From Conidiobolus incongruus B7586 (lineage: Eukaryota > Entomophthoromycota > Entomophthoromycetes > Entomophthorales > Conidiobolaceae), in contig JNEM01014790.1 of assembly GCA_000697335.1 (NCBI GenBank), positions 1 through 23,562 on the forward strand: a stretch of DNA of 23,562 nt, in the 5' to 3' direction. Below, one piece after another: positions 1 through 8,689 of this stretch. Position numbers and translations under genes: made by a program. How positions within the stretch are numbered: the first letter of the stretch is position 1; the number at the start of each line of letters is the position of its first letter. The notes under the pieces are model-generated. The model made no database searches. It was not told the origin of the DNA and worked only from the letters and a program-made list of their open reading frames with translations.

Positions 1-1840
1 ATATTAATAATATACTTCTCATCAATTATTAAAAGATTTAAATTTAACTTATAATATAATTATTTAATTGAAGTTAAGATATTTTTATAAATTACTAAAT
101 ACTAGAAAAAGCTCTTATTAATATAATAATTTTGATTTACTTTAAATAAAAAAAATTGTCAAATTAAGCCTTCAAAATTTTTGTATAAGTTAATTTACTC
201 CATAATTTTGATATCATAAATAAAGTGATGAAAAATAATTTTAAATAAGGAATTAGCTCCGAAAAATGTGTGAAATTTTTTAAGGATTTTAGAGTGTATG
301 TGGATAAGTTATAATGATATTTAATTATAAGACTTTTAATGGCTATTATGTATATTAAGCATAATTAAATAGGGTATTAAACTTAATAAGAGAATTTTAA
401 AAATCATTAAATAGCGATATAAAGTATTTATAATTATATTTTATGAAATTCATTTAATATAAGAAGTTAAAAATTATAATTATAAAGGATTTGAAATTAA
501 ATGGATAATATTATTTAGATAATTTAATTAAAAAATTCAAACTAGTTTTTCATAGTTCGATATATATATCAAAATAATGTCTATGAAGATTATTCAAGTT
601 ATTATATTTATTAAGAAAACATTTGAGATGATTATAGATATAATTAAATCTTTTCGTTTTACTTGTTTAAATTTAACATATCAATCAAAATATATAACAA
701 TAAATTAATATAAAATTGAATCAAAATAACAATCTATTTTACATATATTAATTTGATATAAAAATATTATTATCTGAAAAGTAAAGATTTTTAGTGAGAA
801 ATCGTTATTTAACGAATTAATGTATAATATATTTACTAATGCCATTAATAAAATTTACAACTGGTTAAAATTTAAAATGAATAAATTTTATAATTAACTT
901 AAAATTAGTCAAATCTCATTAATGACGAAAAATGTGTATATGATTATATTGAATCAAAAAAGAATGTTAAATTAATATTCGTTAATACGTTGATTATAGA
1001 AATGTTATAGTTATAGGTGTTTGATAGGAAATTCAAGAGTTTTGTCAGTATTGAGTGATAAAAATTTTATAAAATAAATTTCAATATCATTATTCAAGTT
1101 TTGTGATATATATTGATAAAGTATAAAATTAATTTATTGAAATATCTTATTTTTTGTATTCAATGCTTAAAACAGATTTGTAATTATTATATATAGTGAC
1201 AAATAGCGAGATAAAATACGCGATTAGGAAGAGAATCAAATTTTCCAGTATTCAGTTTAATAGCGTTAAATTTTGAATTTATTTCTTATTTTGTTATATA
1301 TTAAAGTATGGGACTATCAGTTTTTGCAAGTTACTAATAACAAAAAACATATGAATATTTTTATTATTATACTGTTTCAAAGTAGACAAATGAAACCATG
1401 TTTATATTTGTTAATTCTGATTACTTCAACAGTTAATAAATTTGGGTAATTTAAACTATCTTATGAACTCTGGATGAATAAAGAATACTGTGAACTTATT
1501 CCATATTTTCAAAACTATGTAATTGGTTCAAACAACTAATCTAACTTTAATTCCGAATTAAGTTTTAAGAAATGCTCACTATTCTAAATATATTAAAATA
1601 TTCTTATCATTTTCCAGAAAGAAAATTTGATTTATTGGATAATTATAGACTAATAATTACTGGATTTTAAATATCAGTTATATTAAGTAAAATTTAACCA
1701 TGAAAAATATTTACACATATTGTTAAAATATTTACCCTTTAATAAAAAAATAAATATAAGAGCCATGTAAGGGTAAATATTAATTTTTTCAGATTTAATT
1801 TCGTAGGTCGACATGAATAAAAAGAGTGTATTAATGCCAA
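1..1840. other. AT-rich non-coding DNA, no gene seen
   Basis: Every frame on both strands is closed by frequent stops. Composition is dominated by A/T runs and TATA-like words, and there is no GC-richer coding patch, no tRNA-like B box and no obvious tandem repeat. I see nothing that can be named here. Confidence 0.7.
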
Positions 1841-1852
1841 TCATTTCCTATC

Positions 1853-2069
1853 AGTAACTTACAGTTACTCGTTAAACATGACAAATACCGCAACCTTCCA
1901 ATCAACTCAAGTGTTCAGTGCAACACTCTGAATTTTCCCACTTAATGTGCCACAATGTTAGTAACCTAAACAGTACATTTTTTAAGGTCATCAATGACCA
2001 TTAATTAATCCGAAATGGTTGAATTTAGTAAAAATTACTATTATTGTGTATTAGGTTATCCCTATAACC
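1853..2069. repeat. Cluster of four short perfect hairpins
   Basis: Four inverted repeats with perfect 6-bp arms follow one another within 217 bases, in a patch less AT-rich than its surroundings. They are AGTAAC/GTTACT (1853-1858, 1864-1869, loop 5), AGTGTT/AACACT (1910-1915, 1922-1927, loop 6), GGTCAT/ATGACC (1986-1991, 1994-1999, loop 2) and GGTTAT/ATAACC (2054-2059, 2064-2069, loop 4). The last two share the GGT..ACC pattern. No reading frame runs through the patch. It could be a structured non-coding RNA, an old mobile-element remnant or chance; the sequence does not decide. What is seen is only the arms and their spacing. Confidence 0.5.
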
Positions 2070-2079
2070 AATCAATTTA

Positions 2080-3960
2080 TTTGAAACATCTTTTATTGTT
2101 TATTTTTTTTTTGAAAAATAGCGAATAGATATTAGTAGATACATTCAAATTACTATCAACAAGAATAGAGTGGGATAAAAACATTCCAGATAAACTAATA
2201 ACGTGATGTTATAAGTAAAATTTAATAGAGGTTGCAAATGTTGAATTATATCAATAATCGGGTGATTCATATAAGATTTAATACTCCTTTATTTTAAAAA
2301 ATATGGGGATAGTAAGATTTGTAAAGGTATTGGCAAATCCAAAAATGTGAGTTAAGTCTAAAAATTGGTTACATTCACTTAAATTGTCTCCTTTTTGACC
2401 TATTTCATTTTATTTTTCGAACTCTCTTGGTTGTAGAATTTGAAATATTTTATATTAGGTAATTACGAAAGATAGATTGAGGGATGGAAATTATTTAGAG
2501 GCTAAAGTATCCGAATCGTCACATATTTATTGATACTGTACTAAGTGGATGAGTGGATCGAAAGAAAGGTTGATATAACTGCGAATTGTTAGATTAATAA
2601 AGGGGTATAAATTTAAGACTAGTGGTTATTTAATATTCAATTGCGTCATCTGAAATAACACTTCTAAATTATTAATGCTGTAATGAGCATGAATATTCAA
2701 TTGCTAGGGAGTTAATAGATGAAAGAAAATATAGCATGTATTTATGTATAAATTTATTATATATTTGTAGAATGAGAAAAATATTCATCATCCAAGATTT
2801 TAATATAAATTATTATAATTATTCTCAGCACACGATTAATTGTGATTATTATTTACAAATATTTATCAATAGAAAATACCTCATATTATAATTATGACTC
2901 AACTCTAATTCTATAATCGAAAAATAAGATATAAAAAATAGAGGCTACGATTTACTATAATCTTGATAATAGAAAAATATTTGGTAAATCATTGTTAATT
3001 TTACTAATATAACACTTCTACTGAATCCTTATATTAAAATTCTGTTAATCATTTAAGTAGTAATTCCTTCATCAATTTTAAGGGTTGTTTGGTTTCATTA
3101 TCAAATATAATATTGGCTGAAATTCTCCGTTTTATTTGTTTTAACGATACTCTTTATCTCTCTTTTCACCTAAGCATTTTGGCTAATTCATATAAAATAA
3201 AGATATATTTTTTTTGTACTGATCAGGATTTTAATTGATTAAATTGGAGTATCTCTATCGTCATTAAACATCACAGTTTAAATATAAAATTTGAAATTGG
3301 ACAATAAATGATGAATTGAAATTAAAATAAATGGAATCATAATTATCAATTAGCAGCCTCAAATCTAACAAGGAGAGATCTGATAGGGAGTAAAAACTAA
3401 TTAAACAGAGCCCCTTTTAATCCCAATTTTGACAAATTTGAAGGAATTTGAGGGAGGATAAATGGAATGGACTAAAACCGAATTATCTAAAACTTTCTTT
3501 AATTGAAAATATTTTAAGAATAAGGAGCTTTTATTTGTCTCAATTTTCAATTCATAGTGAAGTAATAATTTTGATGAGAATTGTCACTTGATTGAATATT
3601 TTCGCAAAATTGAATCATCCATTAACCTTTATTTTGGGTTGAATTTTAATTGGACTATTGTTATAAAAATATTTTCTCATATAATAAGAATAATAAATAA
3701 TAAGTCTGAATCACATTCAGAATTAAATGGTATTTTGTTGAATTGAAACTAAAGTATTAAGATTAAATTGGTTATTATAGAAGATTTTTCAAATTCATCA
3801 ATTGCATAACTATTGGTATTATTTTATTATTAATTCCAAAAAGAAAATTAAAATTGGTGATGTGTGATAAAAGTTTGTTTTTAATTGATGTATATGAGAG
3901 ATATTAATTATGAATAAATATTTACTTCTGAGTTAACTGAAATGATTAGTATAATAAATA
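2080..3960. other. AT-rich non-coding DNA
   Basis: No sustained open frame on either strand. A 13-base direct repeat, AATATTCAATTGC, occurs twice at about 2633-2705. The stretch 3360-3480 is somewhat richer in G on the plus strand, but no product can be read from it. The right end forms the 3' flank of the minus-strand frame that ends at 3961. Confidence 0.6.
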
Positions 3961-4254
3961 TTAAGCTAGTTTGAGGGCACTTGTGTCAACATAGTTCATT
4001 TTGGCTGAAAGGGTTTCCCCCCAAGATAACATTCCTAAATATGTTATTGTTCTTGATACCAATTGAGCAACTGGTAGGGTTACTATTTGGGTTAGCTTAC
4101 TTTGTAATTCGCCGATCTTAATTTGGGTTTTGGTTGCAGCAGTGTATTCCCTAATCAAGTTGTAAAAAATGATCACAAGAGCGTCGATCAACAGGTATCA
4201 CATCCGCTTCACTAATTTAATGGGGGCGTTCTCGGTCAAATGGCGATCAAACAT
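3961..4254 (-). CDS. Small protein of unknown function; in-frame TGA, possibly spliced
   Basis: I do not recognise this protein. From the ATG at 4252-4254 the frame runs to TAA at 3961-3963 and is interrupted by a single TGA after codon 18. The base composition is clearly coding-like against its flanks. The downstream part contains a hydrophobic run (YLLIDALVIIFYNL), then a K/Q-rich stretch and the C-terminus DTSALKLA. A 51-nt segment, 4151-4201, starts GTGATA and ends GATTAG on the minus strand. Removing it keeps the frame, deletes the TGA and leaves an 80-residue protein from exons 4202-4254 and 3961-4150. Against this intron: its donor is weak, it lacks a clear CTAA branch site, and it is about 37% GC whereas the introns of the WD40 gene in this window are far more AT-rich. 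The alternatives are a host pseudogene with one nonsense change, or two short peptides. It follows the BED-finger gene by 62 bp in the same orientation, so a shared transcript is possible. Confidence 0.45.
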
Positions 4255-4316
4255 TAATATAAATATAAAAATTTAAAAAGGAGAAAAAAAGAAGTTACAA
4301 TGGATTAAATTTAATT

Positions 4317-5096
4317 TTATTGCTGAGGAGTATCCCTTAGACGGATTTTTTCTAATATTTTTATCTTTAAACGGTTGGAATTAAGTATAGGGAGGTTAGT
4401 GAGATTTTTGAGGAGTTTGAGGAATTCGGCACTTTCGATCATTTGATAGGGAAGATTCCAGTGATAGAAGAGGTCAACAAGGTCCTCCTCCAGTCTCTTT
4501 GCGTCAGCTTCAACACTTTCCGAGCCAACGTTATACGGCCGCGAATACCCCCGCGGTGCATACCCTTCCCCGTAATTTACTTCTGCAAGCCTGGTGAGCT
4601 TGGCCATTGGTGGGGCCAAAGGACTATATGGATGTCGCACTTCCGGAGAGATGTCCGAGGGATGAGTTTTCATTGGCCTAAATCGACCAGTTGGATCCAT
4701 GGGAGATATAGCGTCATCCATCCCGACAGCTGGGGCGGGGTGGTTCAGTATAGAAGAGCCGTTCAGTGAGAAGGGGTTTGAACGTTTGTTCACCCTCTCA
4801 GCTGAAGGTGTGTATTGAAAAGAAGCGTGTGATTCTGTTGAAGTAGAAGAATTGAGGAACTCGTCTCGAGCGTTTTCGCTAGCAAGTTCCTCTGGAGATG
4901 GCTGACCACTCCCTGGCTGGCCTTTTGAGGTTTCGTGCCTTGAAGTCCCCGGTATTCCATGTATTCTAAGATGCTTCAAAAGGTTAGTCGTCCTAGAACG
5001 GTTATATTTTAGCACTTTGCCACAGTGAATACATGTACACTCTTCACCAAGTTTCCTAAAGTGATCCCAAGCAATCGAAGGGCGCTTTGCAGACAT
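4317..5096 (-). CDS. BED zinc-finger protein with hAT-transposase-like N-terminal block (truncated or domesticated)
   Basis: This 259-residue protein starts at the ATG at 5094-5096. The frame is open for about 30 more codons upstream, but those read as a hydrophobic AT-rich leader, while BED fingers normally sit right at the N-terminus. Residues 7-47 form the finger: W10, HF at 12-13, the pair C22-x2-C25, and H42-LRI-H46 in a LLKHLRIH setting. BED fingers bind DNA through zinc and are typical of hAT transposases and of host proteins derived from them. Residues 48-198 are a Ser/Pro-rich, probably disordered linker. Residues about 200-251, with HWNLPYQMIESAEFLKLLKNL, match the pattern found early in hAT transposases (LPF..VE...F..LLK.L...). 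The protein then stops. The RNase-H-like catalytic core and C-terminal dimerisation region of a roughly 600-residue transposase are absent, and no matching terminal inverted repeats were found. It is therefore either a domesticated DNA-binding protein or a relic. The body is free of stops over 260 codons in AT-rich DNA, which favours a functional gene. Confidence 0.75.
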   Translation of the reverse strand: MSAKRPSIAWDHFRKLGEECTCIHCGKVLKYNRSRTTNLLKHLRIHGIPGTSRHETSKGQPGSGQPSPEELASENARDEFLNSSTSTESHASFQYTPSAERVNKRSNPFSLNGSSILNHPAPAVGMDDAISPMDPTGRFRPMKTHPSDISPEVRHPYSPLAPPMAKLTRLAEVNYGEGYAPRGYSRPYNVGSESVEADAKRLEEDLVDLFYHWNLPYQMIESAEFLKLLKNLTNLPILNSNRLKIKILEKIRLRDTPQQ

Positions 5097-5300
5097 ATTA
5101 TATATTATTATTATAAGAATAAACAACAATAAATCTAAGGAGAATGTATTTAAATCAGGACGAGTCCAAAATAAGAGACAAACAATCAACCCACTAATAA
5201 AAGACTAACTAGTCGTCTATTAATTATAGCAACTTTAATGTATTAATTAAAGTGTATGTTTAATAATAGAGATTAAGCGCAAAGTGAAAAAACTCACAAA
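5097..5300. promoter_or_regulatory. Upstream region of the BED-finger gene
   Basis: AT-rich DNA lies directly upstream of the BED-finger start. TATA-like text (TATATAAT) ends right at the ATG, which is too close to act as an ordinary TATA box if the ATG at 5096 is used. Several AG dinucleotides preceded by pyrimidines, such as CTCCTTAG near 5135, could be splice acceptors for an upstream exon. If the coding-like stretch at 5373-5672 is a plus-strand gene, this segment would be a divergent promoter. No specific regulatory site can be fixed. Confidence 0.25.
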
Positions 5301-5690
5301 CTTGATCATTCGGATGATTTATATTAAGTGAGGCGAGTGAAGAAAATGAATTCATTGACGTAATAGGACCTTGTGGGATTTCCATTGTTCCCAATTCAGT
5401 CCATTCGAATGAATCAGACGCATTGCAATGCATTGTTTATGATGATTAGACAGTTGATCAAAAGGCCAATCATCCTCTTCATCCTGATTAGGGTAATTTC
5501 GCCTTTTACTATGAATGAGTCAGGAGGAGGAGAATCAGCCTATCTACCCCAATCGATTCAACATACAGCCAACCAATCGTTGGGAACTCAACTCCATGAC
5601 CCAATCTATCCACCTCTCAAAAATTCTCATAAGCCATATCTGATTGGCTCACCAGATCCAGTCTCCAAATAACCTATATCTAATTTAATC
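5300..5690. other. Coding-like GC-richer stretch, strand unresolved
   Basis: Base composition here resembles the neighbouring genes, not the AT-rich background. On the plus strand one frame is open for 100 codons (5373-5672). It could start after a TAG acceptor at about 5366 or at the ATG inside MNESGGGES, and its second half is Gly/Ser/Gln/Pro-rich, ending in GSPDPVSK. On the minus strand, several frames in turn look protein-like: an acidic stretch NQDEEDDWPFDQ near 5450-5490, then in another frame ASDSFEWTELGTMEIPQGPI near 5360-5425, leading to SLASLNINHPNDQ and a possible donor GTTTGT at about 5307. The minus reading would make this an upstream exon region of the BED-finger gene, or a decayed gene. 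The plus reading would make it a divergent small gene. I cannot choose between them. Confidence 0.35.
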
Positions 5691-7935
5691 AAAGCTTTTC
5701 CAAATTAAACAATTAACTCATAAATTCAATTTAATTCTAATTCAAAATTTATCACAAAATTTTCACCAAAAATCTGATTTCAATGAAATTTTATAGAAAA
5801 TCTAAACTATGTTTAAAAACTCTAATTAAAAAAAATAAAATGATTTATAACATAATAAGTCATGAATTATTCATTTGTTTTCTTTAAGACTTTATTCAAC
5901 TATTTCGAGTACTGTGGAATCGTATAATTAGATTAATTTTGTTGATTCATACCAATTTTAATACTTAATATTTTTAAGGTTTCTTACTTGTTCCTCTATA
6001 TAGCAATGTTTATCAGTCTGTAATAATATCTCGTTGATGTTACTGCATTTCATATAATTTCTGTTTCTGGTAGATGACTATATGTCGGGAATCCTAAGAT
6101 TTCTTTAAAATTAGCTGAACTGTTAATATAATTTAAGATCTTTGTTTTATTGACATACTAATTTACTTTTCAAGCTAATATTACAATATATTAAATAGAG
6201 TATTGTAGTAAGAATTAATTTGAGATAAATATCTATATTTAAGAACATATAGATATAAACTAGTAAAATATCCAACAACAAAAACATATTTTATGCCTAT
6301 TCCAGTTATATTACCAATAAATTTAAGTAATCTCATCACATCAGTTGATCAAACAGATGTTCTTTATCAATATCCAAGCTCAACTATTATTGGCTCAAAT
6401 ATTCAACATTGTTACAGATTTTCAATCTAGGAGAGACAAATAATTATAGAATTCACATCTCATTCATTGGATGGGTATTGCATTCAACCTATAATATTTC
6501 TTCTCTCATCTGTAAACTTCAAATTATTATTTAAAAAATATGAAAATCGGACCAATTAAATGCTTTGCAATATTTCTTTGAAACTTTATCTTGTAGTATT
6601 TCCAAATTGTAACGAGTAAAATCTAATATGATGAAAATATAATATTTATTAAATAAAGTAAACTGGAAAATCATAGATGATCGAAAAAATTGAAGTTCGT
6701 TACCATTTTAATATTCACAAAAAAGCTGTATTTATATTTAAAAGTTATAAAAGTTACTAAAATTTAGCTGATTTTGAATAATGCCGATATTTGTTTAATT
6801 CAAGGATAGTTTTAAACAATTTCAAAAATATTTTATTTATTATTTTGAGGGTGGAAAATACCTATTACTTCAAGTTCTATTATGGATACCATTGAGATTG
6901 AATTTATATTAAAAATGGAGTTAAATTGGCATTAATATATTGTAAAATAGGATAAAATTATTGCCTGTATTTTTTTACATATTCGTCCAATTTCTTGGAT
7001 TTAATTTTAGTCTACTATGGTAAATTACATTGTATCTTAATTTAGATATTAAAAGAATCAAATTGAAGCCAAATACTCAATTTAAGGAAGTTATTATACT
7101 ATGCAAAAAAGATATTGCATAGTATAATTTTACATCATGTATACAATTCAAATCAATGATATTCAAAACCAATTTGAATTTAATAAATTAAAATTTATTA
7201 ATATACAAAGTTATATCTTCAGTGTTTCAAATACTATTATAGATTAGAGATTAAAATCAGTATTAATTTTATACTTTGTTTGAATATTTACCTTATTGAA
7301 AGGTTTTATATAATATTATATGCTTAATATTTTTTATATTTCTTTATAACTTTTCTAACATTCAAAAAGCTACAAAAATACCACCAAATTGGCAAGAAAC
7401 ATTATAATCAAATGGATCAATATTATGTACATTTTTATAAACTTTCTGAAGCTTTGATTTCAAGCTTAAGGATATAATATACTCTAAATGCCTTGAAATT
7501 TGAATATATATATTTCACTTTAAATTTAAAAAAATTAAATATATATATTATAATCACTATAAATCACCTGAAAAGTTAAATAAGGAATCGGAATAATACA
7601 CATTTTTCTCTATTCATATACTTAAATAAATAATTATATATCAATATTATTTTCTATCTTTTATATGAGGAAAATTTCCATATTCATTATTTCACAGTAA
7701 TTTTTAGTTTTACAAATTTGGTTTGATTCGTCATCAAATAAATTTTTTTTTACAAATTCATATCACTTTATTTCTTAAACTCAAAAATAATTAATAATTA
7801 TAATAACTAGATAATTAACTTAAAATTCAATTATATGATAGAGGTAAAAGTTAATAATATTATATTAGTAGGGGTTAATACTAGAGTTGATTTTACTATT
7901 GCTTGATGTCAAACTGCAAACAAGTCTTAAAGTAT
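5691..7935. other. AT-rich non-coding DNA
   Basis: No frame on either strand stays open long enough to support a gene. Apart from the strong hairpin listed separately at 7093-7128, I see only A/T-rich text with many TATA-like words. Confidence 0.65.
7093..7128. repeat. Perfect 14-bp inverted repeat with 8-nt loop
   Basis: Arms ATTATACTATGCAA (7093-7106) and TTGCATAGTATAAT (7115-7128) are exactly complementary around the loop AAAAGATA. Pairing stops abruptly at both outer ends. The GC-containing TATGCA core makes it less likely to be a trivial A/T palindrome. There is no neighbouring gene it could terminate. It may be the collapsed ends of a small inverted-repeat element or a structured RNA stem. 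Confidence 0.6.
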
Positions 7936-7939
7936 TGCT

Positions 7940-8136
7940 TGTAAGGGGTAATATAATATATATTTGTTCTTTTTATTTGTTGTAGAGTTTATTTGAATAG
8001 GTTTTATTGAGAAATGTATCAATGAGTAGTCTATCTTTATTGTAATAACCAAGGAGCAAAGGATATAGATAAAGTTATAATACTTACACTTTCAACTTGA
8101 AGTTAGAACCAAGCTACAGTCAACGGCAGTATGGTT
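7940..8136 (+). repeat. Left arm of a diverged inverted repeat
   Basis: Reverse-complemented, this segment aligns with 8427-8640. The clearest blocks are 8099-8115 against 8481-8497 (14 of 17 bases) and the CAGTATGGTT end (8127-8136), which exactly complements AACCATACTG (8427-8436). The block around the ATGAGTAGTCTATC text near 8020-8035 matches 8557-8572. Spacing differs between the arms by indels. The composition is richer in G/C than the flanking DNA. No coding frame is visible. Confidence 0.55.
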
Positions 8137-8426
8137 ACCCAATATATTGAAAGTATAATAAATTGTTAAGTGATATAATGGATATTGTATGTATCAAACC
8201 AAATTATGTGAGCTTGCAGAGTAGTTACTATTTATGTTCCAGTACTATATTATCAATAGTGTTCACCACTTTTTTATTAACCCGTTGTTCAGCTATGGCA
8301 ATTAAAAGCATTAAAACGCTGAAAAAGGATATTATATTTTGATTTAAATAGTTAAAACCATTTCATAACTAATCCTATAACCTATCTACTGTCAGAAGAG
8401 ACTAGATTTAGTAAATATAACATACA

Positions 8427-8640
8427 AACCATACTGTATTATGGGAGTCTTTCACATCAAACACCACTCACCAATACTCAAGCTAGTTTCTAACTTTAAT
8501 TGAAAGTATAAATGCTTCAGCCATACTTATATTCTTAGCTTGCTTATTGATGCCATGAAAGTAGACTAATCATCGATACGTTACTCAATAAATCTAATTC
8601 TGTCTTCTTGCACAATATTTACATTTTTCCTAGCCCCTGT
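8427..8640 (-). repeat. Right arm of a diverged inverted repeat
   Basis: This is the partner of the arm at 7940-8136, in opposite orientation and separated from it by about 290 bases. Matching blocks include AGCTAGTTTCTAACTTT (8481-8497), TTGAAAGTATAA (about 8499-8511) and CAATAAA text near 8585-8592. It carries about 40 extra bases near 8437-8478 that the left arm lacks. The pair is either two inverted copies of one dispersed repeat or the ends of an old terminal-inverted-repeat element. The spacer holds no gene. Confidence 0.55.
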
Positions 8641-8689
8641 TTCATTATTTCAGAAACTCCAGGCAGTTTGAGTTTTTTTCACTATTGAT

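Noticed and set aside
3961-4254. Reassignment of TGA to tryptophan
   Set aside because: The WD40 and BED-finger genes use TGG for tryptophan and contain no in-frame TGA, so a single TGA in one uncertain frame does not support a variant code.
4443-4769. Plus-strand open frame of 108 codons
   Set aside because: It lies wholly antisense to the BED-finger gene body, whose residue pattern and zinc-finger motif are far more convincing. It is open only because the gene is GC-richer.
5097-5189. Upstream extension of the BED protein with a hydrophobic segment, suggesting a signal peptide or membrane anchor
   Set aside because: The extension begins at a TTG, reads as translated A/T-rich DNA, and would put a membrane segment before a DNA-binding finger. 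The ATG at 5096 is the natural start.
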